Assembly: GCA_039619475.1 (NCBI GenBank)
Contig: CM077116.1
Coordinates: 252,326,440-252,390,439, forward strand
Source of the DNA: Icerya purchasi
Taxonomy: Eukaryota; Arthropoda; Insecta; Hemiptera; Monophlebidae
Length of the DNA stretch: 64,000 bases
Reading direction: 5' to 3'
Shown piece by piece: positions 10,501 to 20,857 of this stretch. Made by a program: the position numbers and the translations under genes. The notes under the pieces were generated by a model. It was given only the letters and a program-made list of their open reading frames with translations, had not been told where the DNA came from and did not search any database. Position 1 is the first letter of the stretch, and each line of letters starts with the position of its first letter.

Positions 10501-12482
10501 TTCCAGATGGCATAGTATTCGGTAAAAGACGAAAACGAATTTCACTGTTTTTTACATTAGTTCGTGAAAGTCGCGAAAATCGCGTCTAAAGTTATCGAGT
10601 TAACGAGGTGTAATCAAAAAATAACAAGAATTTTGTAATTGCGCTCAATTTGACTGGAATGTAGTTCGTTAAGAATTTTTACCAACTGGTCGTATAGTTT
10701 ACAAGGAACATCACTTACTACTTACAAGTTTTACGTAATTTGCGTTAGGCAATCCGAAAAAAAAAAATTACCGAACTTTGGAAAAACAATTCTCGTGAGG
10801 ATTTTGCACCACGACAACGCACCGGCGTATACCACTTTGCTTATCTAACAGTTCGTAGCGAAACAATCACATAGATATAATGCCGTAGTAACTACCCTAT
10901 TCTCCATACATGGCACCCTGGGACTTTTTCTATTTTATAAAAACTTAACAACACTCAAGGAACATAATTTTTCAACAATACATCGGATAAAAACGAAATC
11001 GCAGAACGAAATACCATACCTAAAAAGGCATTCCAACAGTAGTATTTCTCGAAACTACGGTGGCATAAATGCATAATATCGAAGGCGAACTACTTTGAAG
11101 GAACCATGGAATAAACACAGAAGATTAGGAAAATACTTTTTGGAAAAAAATTTTAAATTCTCGTTACTTTTTGAGCATACCTCTCGTATTAGCTCGCTAA
11201 CTTTAGATGCACTTTTCTCGAATTTCACTAATATAAAAAAACGGTAAAATTAGTTTTCGTTTTTTATCGAATACTATTATCTGGAAAAATTTGGACCAAA
11301 TTGGTGACCCGCACTTCCAATGTTCCCCTTGTAAGATGAAAAAATGCATTACTTTGTATTACAAAACATCTCATTTTCTTTAAGCATTACTCGATTTTTT
11401 TACCGTATTTTAAAATGTCTATTTTTTCATTTTAATAATTCGGATTTATTAAAAATGATTTAGTAATATATAAACCTTATCAAAATTTCAATAAGTACGA
11501 TTCATAAATTTTTCTATCGCAAATCTAACATAGATAAGTCAGAAAACACGTGACATTAAATATGTATAAAAAATTTATAAATAATGAACAGTCGCATCAA
11601 CGGGATATAATTTTAAATGTTACTTCTAGATTTCAATGTAGCTCAAATTTTTAGTTAAGCAAACAAGCTTTATAATTTCGAATTTAAAATTTAAGAAGTA
11701 ATGTAAATAGACATATAGTAATAAAATCAACTAAATTCATACCAGTCTGAATCTTCTTGATGACAAAAGATAACATTGGTTAAAATCGGTTTAGAAACGC
11801 CTAACATATTGTACATGTAATTGTCTATATCTGAGCAACGAGTGGTTATAGTTTTCTGCATCAGACAACATAAATTATAATGAAATAATTTACTGACAAA
11901 GTAATAAATTGCCGCTAAATTAAGTTTCAATTAATATTAAATAAAGAAATCGAATATACACAACTGCGACAAAAAATACAGCATTAATAAAAAGTTTTGT
12001 ACACAATTCATTTCAATACATACATTAGTTTCATCATTAGTAATGGTAGTCTCCATTGTTTTAAATTCCAACCGTTTTAATTTCTGTGTAACTTGTATAA
12101 CTCTAAAAACTGTATGAGCTACCCCATTTGTGTTTGTAACTCGTAGTTTTACTGATGCCCGCGACTGCAAAATGTACAATTATTCATCACATTAAATAAT
12201 AAATTACAGAATGTAAAATTATTTTGTAATTTTATGTAAGAATTAAACCTCTATTGCCCCTGATAATTTTGGATCGTGCACAAAACCACTTCCATTATCT
12301 GTACCAGCAGGTAATTCACCACAAGTTGAGAATTTTAATGCTTCAATTATTGTAGTTTTTCCGCAACCGTTTTGACCAACTATTAAAGTTAAAGGAGAAA
12401 AAAAACTTATACGAGCTTCATCGTTATTCTCTGTACCAAAATTTCGTATTCCTCTAATCGAAAGTTTTACCAGCGCAGACAT
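4203..12482 (-). CDS. RAD50: RAD50 DNA-repair ATPase, 5' part of gene (exons 1-5; 3' part outside window)
   Basis: RAD50 is the SMC-like ATPase of the MRE11-RAD50-NBS1 complex, which senses and processes DNA double-strand breaks in the nucleus. Five exons are seen on the minus strand: 12482-12249, 12164-12024, 11855-11743, 10068-9956 and 4545-4203. They join in frame (phases 0, 0, 2, 1) to about 314 residues. Visible landmarks are the family start MSALVKLSIRGIRNFG, Walker A GQNGCGKT at residues 36-43, the Q-loop segment NVIFCHQEDSDW at about 152-163, and a charged coiled coil from about residue 165. The family protein is about 1,300 residues, so the zinc hook, second coiled coil and Walker B half are missing here and expected to the left. 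Introns: intron 4 is 5.4 kb and holds two transposons and a LINE; intron 3 holds a mariner. The exon junctions come from my own splice-site reading, not transcript data. Confidence 0.93.
4546..5140. other. RAD50 intron 4, unassigned AT-rich sequence
   Basis: No coding signal or repeat was recognised. It contains simple AT-rich sequence only. Confidence 0.5.
5141..5960 (+). other. Unassigned purine-rich region with two ORFs, possibly a LINE remnant
   Basis: Sense-strand frames of 79 codons (5216-5455) and 102 codons (5570-5878) are rich in Lys, Arg and Glu. Their base composition differs from the flanking AT-rich intron and resembles the R/K/E-rich spacer between endonuclease and RT of LINE ORF2s, but no diagnostic motif is seen. 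It lies inside RAD50 intron 4. Confidence 0.3.
6013..7500 (-). mobile_element. LINE retrotransposon fragment, RT palm to 3' tail
   Basis: The minus strand encodes YVFADDIALLVEH around 7290-7250 (FADD RT catalytic box), followed by EDIDNFSKWA and, after frameshifts, a 128-codon ORF at 6971-6585 with SLNWKKHIQSLNSKI and RILYGIQIWGEAKK, typical of the post-RT thumb of LINEs. The T-run at 6013-6032 is its poly-A end. Upstream RT and endonuclease are absent, so it is 5'-truncated. It is inside RAD50 intron 4. Confidence 0.82.
7501..8822. other. RAD50 intron 4, unassigned sequence
   Basis: AT-rich with T- and A-runs. A 67-codon plus-strand ORF at 8238-8441 has no recognisable domain and sits in slightly GC-richer sequence, so it may be a transposon scrap. 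Confidence 0.4.
8823..9275. mobile_element. Short TIR element (MITE-like), 453 bp
   Basis: GGAACGAAGTTCTTTCAC at 8823-8840 is mirrored as TAAAAGAACTTCGTTCC at 9259-9275, an inverted match of 15 bases and then all but one of the next few. A second, shorter inverted pair, ACGGTAGG (8817-8824) and CCTACCGT (9242-9249), lies near the ends. No clear target duplication and no transposase. The ends do not match a superfamily I recognise. Confidence 0.6.
9587..9755 (+). repeat. Interspersed repeat R9, bounded by poly-T tracts
   Basis: A T-run is followed by GGGCGCGTCAACACGCAAAG, then purine-rich sequence with GAAGCGATTAGAAATAGAAG and CCAATACAGGAACAACAGAAG, ending in a T-run at 9730-9753. A related, longer copy is at 47849-48330 (GGGCACGTCAGCACAGGAC; CAACAAAGGAACAACAGAAG), and a likely minus copy ends at about 59750. 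Confidence 0.6.
9956..10068 (-). CDS. RAD50: RAD50 exon 4
   Basis: This completes Trp163 and encodes PLNKGKVMKEKFDAIFGITE and the following residues to about 200. Family members read W-P-L-x-E-G-K-x-L-K-x-K-F-D-x-I-F-x-x-T-x-Y here, so the match is clear although the exon is too short to stand out as an ORF. The acceptor is CTTTTCAG and the donor GTAAG, phase 1. It is separated from exon 3 by 1.67 kb containing a mariner. Confidence 0.92.
10455..11331 (+). mobile_element. Mariner element with long terminal inverted repeats, internally deleted
   Basis: The two ends are inverted repeats of about 165-180 bp with scattered mismatches. GAAGTGCGGGTGGCCGATTT at 10470 pairs with the complement of AAATTGGTGACCCGCACTTC ending at 11317. 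TA dinucleotides at 10453-10454 and 11332-11333 fit mariner target duplications. Between them a plus-strand transposase relic reads ILHHDNAPAY (second catalytic Asp) and PYSPYMAPWDFFYF (third Asp), with in-frame stops and frameshifts. The N-terminal helix-turn-helix part and first Asp are missing. It lies in RAD50 intron 3. Confidence 0.88.
11743..11855 (-). CDS. RAD50: RAD50 exon 3 (Q-loop)
   Basis: This encodes residues 126-162 and two bases of Trp163. It carries the strongly conserved LGVSKPILTNVIFCHQEDSDW stretch (split here between exons), with the Q-loop glutamine at about residue 158. The acceptor is GTCTGATGCAG and the donor GTATGA, phase 2. Confidence 0.93.
12024..12164 (-). CDS. RAD50: RAD50 exon 2
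   Basis: This encodes residues 79-125 (SRASVKLRV...ITNDETN), the beta-strand region of the N-terminal ATPase lobe, including KLKRLEFKTME, which matches the conserved family segment. The acceptor is TTTTGCAG and the donor GTATGT. It is phase 0 at both ends and 141 nt long. Intron 1 is only 84 nt. Confidence 0.9.
12249..12482 (-). CDS. RAD50: RAD50 exon 1 (start codon and Walker A)
   Basis: This encodes residues 1-78. The ATG at 12482-12480 was chosen because RAD50 proteins begin M-S-x-L-x-K-L-S-I-x-G-I-R. An upstream in-frame ATG at 12533 would add an unrelated hydrophobic stretch. Walker A GQNGCGKT is at residues 36-43, followed by the family motif FVHDPK at 67-72. The exon ends GAG|GTTTAA, a usable donor, in phase 0. 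Confidence 0.92.
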
Positions 12483-13533
12483 TATTATGATGATCTGAAA
12501 TACGTTAAAAACTAAACATAAAATACGTTTCAATTCGCAACAAAATTAACCGGCAATTGTTGATTCCAATGTTGCAAGTTAGAACAAGGTAACCGAAATG
12601 AAAATGTAAACATTAGTTTGATAAAGATTATTTTAAATCTATGAGAACAAAATAAATAATTTTTATCGTGCATTTTATATTAAAATTTTAGTAAAACCAA
12701 TCTAATGTAAAGTAAAATAAGAGATTAAAATCTATTTGAAAGCCTTAAATGGTATTTATTTACATCTCTTTTATTAGATTTTCAACTTATGTGGATTAAT
12801 TTTTAGGTAGCTTCTTATCCTATAGTTTATCATTCATTTTTAGGAAATAATTGACTTCCCTCTTTCATTTATTAATAATTTTAATTTTCCATTACAATCA
12901 AGTAAAAATATTTTTACAGAATATACGTATTATAAATAAAAGGATTCATTAAGGCCGTATTTACATAATGCAAGTTCATTGGATCATGTGAATAATTCAA
13001 GTAAATTCTGCTAAGTTCAATTACTAATGGCTCACTAAATTAGGTTTTTTTAAAATTTTTGTTAAAAGCATTATCAATTTTTCTTTTAAGTATTACTCAT
13101 TTTAAGTGCTATTTAAAAAACATACTAAATAAAGTAATTTTTTTTTTATTTTTATTTTTGAGTTTGTTAAATATGACATTAAAAAATAAAATTCTTTTAT
13201 ATTTTTAATATAGCAGCAGCTGGAATTAAATCAGGTTCTAACCGAATGAAACATCACTATTTAACCAACCATGACATGATAGCTGACTAGAAAGTAATTT
13301 AATCGTGTATTTTCATGATACTAGTATACTTAAATATAAGTATAGGATTATCTAGGTTTACCCTGAGATTTACTAAAAATATAAATAACTTACAAGTATA
13401 TCTTTATATAAATTTCATACTTTCGAACTTTTGTTTGATGCAAGCGATAAATTGTGCCGTTTAAAATAAAATTGGTCTGTTAAGTAGCAGTCATGATTTA
13501 TCAGCTCCATCTTCAATTCCTTTTCATAACACA
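12483..13533. other. RAD50 upstream intergenic region
   Basis: About 1 kb between the RAD50 start codon and a hAT element. It should contain the RAD50 5' UTR and promoter. No coding signal and no clear promoter element was identified. Confidence 0.5.
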
Positions 13534-13541
13534 CTATCATA

Positions 13542-16540
13542 CAGGGCCGAATTTAGGATCTGTAGGCCTCTAGGCTGAACCTGTGGTGCAGGCCCTATTG
13601 GTGGGTATGAAATACCTCTTAGTAAAATGGAAGACTCGGGGAGCTCCCCTGGAAATATTTTGAAAATTTACCTGCAAAAATCGTATTTTAGAGCAATTTT
13701 CTAACTAAAAACTTACAAAAAAATCATTTAAAGTATATTGCAGAAAATTTTACTACACAGTACCTAGAATTTAATGAATTGAGATAAAAATGAAAAGAAT
13801 TGAAAATCATTAAAGTATTCAACGCGATTTATTAACATTGCTACGACCAATTATATTAGAAAAAGAACATAAAGTTAAATTAATGTCGATGTCTTTCTGT
13901 CTATGTTGCCAAATATGCAAAAAAAGTATTTCCATTTTAAAAATAACATATTGTAATTTGAAGTAAACATGTTAGGCAAATGCAAAATATATAAAAATGG
14001 AATTCAACAAATAGCAAATTTTACTTATATTTAATTCAAATATAGTACTTTCCTAAATAATCAGACTTAAAAGTAAAGTGAAATGTTAAATTATTTGAAA
14101 TAAAATGTATAGAAATGCATTGATAAAACATTTAGTACAGTATACATTATTTCAAACCTCATTTACCAAATTTCTTTTAAAACAGCTGTGTGTACATTTA
14201 CTTCTAAATACTACATATAACTTGGAAATGGCTTAGTGACTAATTGGGTTACGCCTACACTTTAAATTAACGAAGCTACTTATAAGATCTTCATAACTTA
14301 GTTGTCTTAAAATATCACTTTCAATGCTGAGCAAAGCCAAAACGTTGAGCTTGTCTTCTAACATAGAGGTTCGAAGCCTGTTTTTGATCAATTTCAATTT
14401 TGAAAATGTTCTTTCTCCACTGCTGTTTGCGACCATAAGTGATTCTTAGAGCGACCTCGATATTAGGAAAACAATCTTTGACGTTATTTTCTAGGAGGAA
14501 TTTATACATTCACCTCTCCTGACTAATTCCTTTTTCATTTTTTTCATCATCTTCTTGAAACTTCTAGTAAAAAGCCTTGAATTGAATCAGTTAATTTCCC
14601 AATTGATCGTCTAAGTCATTGTTATATGTTTCTACTAAGTTTTGAGCTGTTGCAATTACCTCTTCATCGGTAAGCGTATCCAACTTGTTGAGAAACCCAA
14701 AACGGGTATCAACTAGTTTGTATGTCTAAAACCTCTGCCGCAATGAAGATTCAAATTGATCTTTTATAGGAAGGAAATTGTGAGTTCGAAATTTTTCTGA
14801 TGGGGTGAGTTTAACTTCTGGAGCTTAGCCACAGTCAAGAGGTGCCAAACGCACGTTTGTTTTGTGCTTGCGCTGTGTTTCACTTTCATACGCAGTGCAA
14901 TCAGCTAACTCAGAAGCTTTGATCTCATATTCCTTAAAGCTATCTCGTTTTGTTCCTATGAAGATTGTTAGCGATATCAGTGCTGAGGCGGCTGTGTTTA
15001 CATCCAATCTAGGGTTCTACACAGTTTCACTAGTTTTGTTTACTTGTCCCAAGATATCATTCCAAAATACTGTGTAGAGCCGCGTCTCCATCATTGACAT
15101 TTTGTTATGCAAACTTAGAGCAGTAACACGTGATTTTCCTGAATCTTCTTTGTCCTCTGAAATTTCAAAAGGTGCATTTTTTATTTTCTTATAGCCTCGC
15201 AAGAGGACTTAAGTAGCATCTGCTCGGCATGACCAACGTATTGTTATTTCCTTTTTGATACAAGAATACGTTTGACAGTTTCTGCTTTTTTCAAGCAATC
15301 GGTTAGAAGTTCTATTAGTTGAGGCTGTAAAATATACATAAAGTTCTTCCAAAAAGTCAAAAAAGCTTACAGCACTGAGACAGCACTCTGCAGCGGCCTG
15401 CACTACAAGATTGATTAAGTACCCAGCGCAAGGTACCCATACTGCTAAATTATTTTCTTCCAGTACCAGCGTTTGGAGGCCATTGTACTTTCCGCTCATT
15501 GCAGAAGCGTTATCATAAGACTTTCAAACCTTGAAACATATCTTTAGCTTTGTGCCCCTGGTTTGACATGAATGTTACAAATATTTCAACAGGGATGTGT
15601 TCCTCTAAATATCTGAATATAACAGTAAGCTAATCAACGTGACCTTCATTTGGTGTTGAATCTACTAATATTGAATAGTACTTTGACTTCTTGATTCGAG
15701 AGATAACTTCATTGAAAACTCATTTGCCAATTAGTTGCACAATTTCGTCGCAAATTATCGGTAATAGGTAGTTGGTGTGACCCCTTCCACAGTTTCCATG
15801 GTTCTTTATGTGATTGCTTAAAAAGTCGTCATATTGTGCTATGAGCTTCAGTAGTCCTAGGTAGTTACTGTTTCTTGGTGACCCAAGCGTCTGATTTTCG
15901 CCTCTGAATGCTAGACCTCCTTCACAGATAAAAACTATCACACTTATCAATCTGCTGAGAACTTCTCGACGGTATTTTGCTACATCTTCTATTTGCTGTG
16001 TCAATTCTTCATCAATACGCCCCACTTCTTTAGAGAGTCCTGAAAAATCAATGACAGCATTCAGGTGGTTTTTAGATGTTTCGTGTTCAATCAGGTGTAT
16101 AACAGCATTTTTCCAATCACAATAACCACCATGTGTAAACTGCGAACGTGTTTGGGAGAAAAGTTTGCATACATAGCAATAGACATGTCCATTTCTAGGT
16201 GAAAAACCGAGCTATGAACGTCCAATTTTTAAACAGCGTTCGACTCATCAGAGCCTCCCGCCCTCCTACACCATCGCCATTCGCCACGCCCCTAGCGATC
16301 GAGATTCCTGAATGCTGACTCAACTTATATCAGCTGTCCACTGAAGAGTTCAGCCAAAATAGCCCACACAAAATATAACTAAGGCGACGTATTTTATGAT
16401 TACAAGAGGGCCCTCACCACAGTATTAAAAGAAAGACATTTTTATTTTAATCTATTCAAAATTAAAATATTTGATTTTTTTTTTTGTGATGCGGGCCCAT
16501 AGGCTGCAGCCTATATAGCCTATGCGTAAATGTGACCCTG
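13542..16540 (-). mobile_element. hAT transposon (ZMYM1-like), 3.0 kb, with TIRs and 8-bp target duplication
   Basis: The left end CAGGGCCGAATTTAGGATC and the right end (complement) CAGGGTCACATTTACGCAT form diverged TIRs, each followed inward by AGGC-rich sequence. The flanking octamers CTATCATA (13534-13541) and CTATCGTA (16541-16548) differ by one base, the 8-bp duplication expected for hAT. The minus strand encodes the transposase in pieces. Confidence 0.9.
14233..16220 (-). pseudogene. Broken hAT transposase (DUF4371 / TTF-type zinc finger / C-terminal dimerisation)
   Basis: Reading right to left: a TTF-like zinc finger remnant (VYCYVCKLFS near 16180, HETSKNHLN near 16080), the DUF4371 start at 16025-15720 (GRIDEELTQQIEDVAKYRRE; LGLLKLIAQYDDFL), the catalytic-domain piece 15499-15209 (SGKYNGLQTLVLEEN; PCAGYLINLVVQAA, the C-x-x-H-like Asn position), and the C-terminal dimerisation motif at 14436-14233 (SSGERTFSKLKLIKNRLR; KLNVLALLSIE). 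Several stops and frameshifts make it non-functional. It encodes no host function. Confidence 0.87.
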
Positions 16541-16548
16541 CTATCGTA

Positions 16549-17460
16549 GATAAGTGATAATCTAAGGGACACTTAACCATATGTCCCTACAAGGTCCTAC
16601 CGCCGTAGGAAGCACAATAGCATTCCTGAAGGTTATTTTCATAATAAAAAGTTCTAAACGGAAAAGAATAAAATCGTAGCATATAAAAATTTGCATTAAG
16701 TGTAATGTTATGCGACCCCAACCATATTCTTTTTGAATGCCCTGCTTTTTTTCCCGAGTGCTTTCATCTATACGCCGAACTTTTAGCGTTGGATCTTCCT
16801 ACCCTTTCAATGCTTCCTTTATCCTTTCCTTCCCATCTCTAGCTGTCATTCCTCTCCTACTTTCCTTTATACTCTCTATCTCCGATCACCTCAGAATTTG
16901 AGTAGGTGATCTAAGCTCATGTAGTTGTGTCAGGGACTGGACTACAGACTTTATTCAGTCTGCGGAGTCGTCTTAGTTGGAGAGCAAGATGGTTTCGTCT
17001 GTGCTTTTAAGTATCAATAGGATGCGCATCATTGATCATTCCCTTTCCACCTTTCGGATCATGTTATTTTCAATCTTACTAACATTTAAAACGATTATTC
17101 TCCATAATGCTGTAAAACGAGTTTTTTTAGTGAGGTATATTTATTATCCAATAGAAAGTATACAGCGATTTCTTTTCGACTTGTAAGATATCTTTACCGT
17201 GACTCGTTGGTCTATGGTTAAAATGCGTGTTGTTATCGGCAGTTTTGTTCGTTCAAATTGGACTCCAACGTTCATAAACTGTAATTCTGGATTTTGTCGC
17301 CTTGTATGTTCGTGAATTGTGCCGAATTGGTAACGGGAGTTTCAGTTGACGAACTTCGACTTCACTAAGACATTATTATGATTGTGTATCAACAATTTTG
17401 AAAAATAATAATAAAAAAACGAAAGAAAAAGTGATAAAAACAAGAAAAAATTTAAAAAAT
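16549..17460 (+). mobile_element. LINE 3'-tail scrap (about 16705-16960) in unassigned sequence
   Basis: The plus strand reads CDPNHILFECPAFFPECFHL, the conserved zinc-knuckle tail (x-H-x-L-x-F-E-C-P) at the end of jockey-type ORF2s, followed by a Ser/Leu-rich end and a stop. Upstream parts of the element are absent. The rest of the interval shows nothing recognisable. Confidence 0.6.
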
Positions 17461-17469
17461 CAACTTTTT

Positions 17470-19060
17470 TTTGTAAGGGAAATTTTTTAAAATAACAACC
17501 TCTAAAGTAGGATGAAATTTGTCTTTAGGTCTGATTGTTAAATTTACATTATTAGTAAAAATGAGATCAAGTATTTTCCATGGACTGTTACAAACTGTAT
17601 TAACCGAGTGTAAACCATTTAGTTCAATGAAATTAAAAAAATTATTCTCGGTGAATTAGAAAAAGGTAGGTTAAAAAGTATTATTTTAGTATTTATATAT
17701 TTAGATACTACGTGATTGAAGGTCTCTGGGTAAAATATTTCATAGGCAATATTAGTAGTAGATGAGGGAAATAAACACAAGCGATCAGTATCGATGAAGA
17801 TTTCTCTTGTTTATTCATCTAATCCAGACTGATTCTGCACTTGGAACCCGAACGGCTATTAAAACTCCGCTCTATCTTGACGAGATATAAGATAACCTTG
17901 CTGAATAATATCATTATTACCTACAACATCAAATAGCCAACTTTCTGTCAAATAAATCACACCAGTCACTATTTTGCACAGCTGAATCTAATTCGTACAA
18001 TTTTGTATTAATCCCCTGAAAATTCGGATAATATAAGTTCAGTGTTATTTAATTATTTCAAATAGGTGAGGGGAAGGGATATAATACGGTTAGTATAAAT
18101 TTTAAAAGTCGCAGGTTAGTAAAATTTTTAATCGCAGGACTAACGAGCATTAGTCTAATATACAGACATTCATATTCGAAATTAAAGATCTTACTTATTA
18201 ATTGATAAATAAAAATTAAATTTTTATTCCTCCACGAGAATCCAGACCTACATAAACAGACATACTCACACATATAAACACAGCCATAAACTTAACACAC
18301 GTACTAAACGTAACGATTTCAACTATTGCGTTAGTAATATTACAGATAAGATCAATTAAGATGACGGCATGTAATTCGTATTCTTATTTGTATAAATCAG
18401 TTAATATTGTACTATCTGACTCTCTTCTGATAATATGTATTGACCTCATTCATCAATAAGGTGTACCTTACCAACTATCGTATAGACATTCTTCAGACCA
18501 TACCTGTTAGGGAGGAAAAGAACTAATCTTGCGCGAAGTACAGTTAAATCTTCTTTAAATACAATCTGTGTTCCTTTCAACATATTCTTTTTTTTTATAG
18601 ACCCTCTGTCTACACCTATAAAATGTAAATTTCATTATTATTGGTTTCGGTTCCGTTTTGTCTAATCCACGTATTCGTCCGTCAACGCAATGTGATCTGC
18701 CGATTGTAAATCTCGATAAATCTGGCAATAGTTTATCTCACATTGATTTTATTATTACATCATCCGTATTCTCAACACTATTTTTCATTACATCGTAATT
18801 TCTAATAGTGCTTCTTCTATTCCATTACTGCAGTCTTTCTAATTGAGAATCGAATTGTGCGGCTAGTTTTTCAAGCTTGCTGTTACATTCTGAAAAAAAG
18901 CTTAATAACACCCTTTTAATCGCATCGATAATGCTATCCGTAAGTTCCTCTTTCAATTTTTCCTTGATATTATAATCATATAGTCTTTTATCGATTTTTC
19001 TACTGCTTTTAGTGTAGCTTTTTTTTTGAACAGGTTCAATACGATCACACCTCATTGAGA
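17470..19060 (-). mobile_element. LINE 5' part: ORF1-like coiled coil and endonuclease start, decayed
   Basis: On the minus strand a 76-codon ORF (19055-18825) is charged and coiled-coil-like (SKLEKLAAQFDSQLERL), compatible with a LINE ORF1 end. Downstream, with frameshifts, 18050-17830 reads LNLYYPNFQGINTKLYELDS and ESWLFDVVGNNDIIQQGYLI, the AP-endonuclease start pattern of CR1/Daphne-like elements. Near 17600-17500, LDLIFTNNVNLTIRP matches the endonuclease end. No RT follows, so the copy is 3'-truncated or rearranged. Confidence 0.65.
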
Positions 19061-20254
19061 TAGTTTTAAAAAATCCGTTCTGCTTTTTTCATATAAGTGT
19101 ATCATAGTTATTCAATTTTTTTTAATCATCATTAAGCCCAAAATTCCAAGAAATTTATTGATTTTAAGTGACTTTAAAAGTTGCCTGGTGTCTCTTAAAA
19201 ATCTCTCTTTTAATAATAAAGCATTTCTCCCTACTGGTTGAAAATTGTTGTGGATCCCTGCTCACATGGATGTAGTTATAGTCATGAGATGATGGACAGA
19301 GCTGTAAAAAATCTACCAAGGGTAATATTTTCTCATTCATTCCAAAATTCTCTAGCAGATATTATTTGCATTTCATAAAATTTTTGAATTCCTTTTCGCA
19401 AAATTTTTATAAGTTAAAACTACAAAAATCTATAGAAGTTTCTCAGTTTACTATTGTATATGTATATTTCAAATATAAAGATATTTAACATTCGTAAATT
19501 CATAGTTGAGATACATTAGTTACAATTTAGGATAACAGATTACCAGACTTTATGTATAAGCAAGTTTTGATTTGTTACTTTTTTGCTGACATCCCTATGA
19601 TAGAGGTAAATTGGCAAATGCTAAGCATATCCTCTTTTTTGGTGTGAAATCGTCTTATACGGCGTTTTTCACTTGGGAAGTGAAAATTTTCGAGCGTTAC
19701 TGTTACTCTTATCGATCGTTTAGCGACGTAATAAACGTGATTAACTTAACATATTAATTAATTTAATAATTAATTTACCATGGAAACATAATTTAGGGAA
19801 ACAATTAATTTGTTATAAAACATTAAAATATCAATTTTAATTACCAACTTAGAAGTAAAGACTGTAGTGCATCGTATTCATTTAAAATCAGTGGGTGTAA
19901 ATTAAAACTTTTAATGCAATCATTACTCTACATTTTTTTCGTTTAAAAGATGTAACGATCTTCATCATAATAACCAATGTAAAATCTAAATTTGTTAAGT
20001 TAATATTAAATATAAGTCCTTTTAGGTTGTGTGAGTTTCATAAACAGTTAAAACAAGAATTATAATATTTTATGTATAATTATGAAAATCTTTATATAAT
20101 ACAATATTAAAGAACTCTATTTGTTATTATTAAGAACTGATTTCGTTCCAATTTATGTATCGTTCCCAAAAGTGATTTACAACGTCACAAGTCGGGCAAT
20201 GTGAAAAATGAGCAGGTGAATTCAAAAGTATAATCGCTTTGTGGATTGGTGGTG

Positions 20255-20298
20255 TGGTGTTCTGTGTTTACGTTTGGCTAAAATTTCACAGAACACCA
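20255..20298. repeat. Perfect 12-bp inverted repeat (hairpin) upstream of CCDC50 exon 1
   Basis: TGGTGTTCTGTG at 20255-20266 and CACAGAACACCA at 20287-20298 pair perfectly around a 20-base loop, about 176 bases before the CCDC50 start codon. Confidence 0.7.
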
Positions 20299-20473
20299 AT
20301 GGTGAATAATTTTGTTTACTTAAGTTTATTTTAAGTTCTTCCATTCTTAAAAAATGTTAAGTATTAAAAAGAAAAAAAATTAACTGCTGGAAAGTAGTAT
20401 GCTATTGTTTAATTTCTACATGAGTTGAACTGAAATAATGGATATTAAGATCTGTGTATAAATTTATATATAT

Positions 20474-20555
20474 ATGATGGAGTACGAAATACGGCCGATG
20501 GCCGCTTCAAAACGAATCAGTGATACTTTGCCTAGAAGTGGACGAGTTAATGAAG
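20474..20555 (+). CDS. CCDC50: CCDC50 exon 1 (start codon)
   Basis: This encodes residues 1-27 (MMEYEIRPMAASKRISDTLP and RSGRVNE) plus one base. The start is supported by an in-frame stop TAA at 20459-20461. A second ATG follows at once, and a third is at residue 9. The donor GAAG|GTATTT leaves a lone G that completes GTC (Val) with the exon at 44780, giving RVNEVCKEW. The link across 24 kb rests on phase and sense only. Confidence 0.7.
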
Positions 20556-20826
20556 GTATTTAAAATTCTGAATTATTTTAGTAGCTTAAGTATTTTGCAG
20601 ATTTTTCGGTTTAGGTCTTATAACCGAGTAACTAAAAATCTACTTGTATTTGTAAATATAATAATGCAGTTTTATTACTTAGTGTATACAAATTTCTACT
20701 TGAAATTTTTTATTTTCTTCGTAAGTGAATAAAAATGAAAGAGGTTTATTGTTATCAATGAAATAGTGTGCGTTAATATTTTTATATTTAATTTTATTAT
20801 TTATTCAATTATTCGGGAGTTATTTC

Positions 20827-20857
<31 letters not shown>

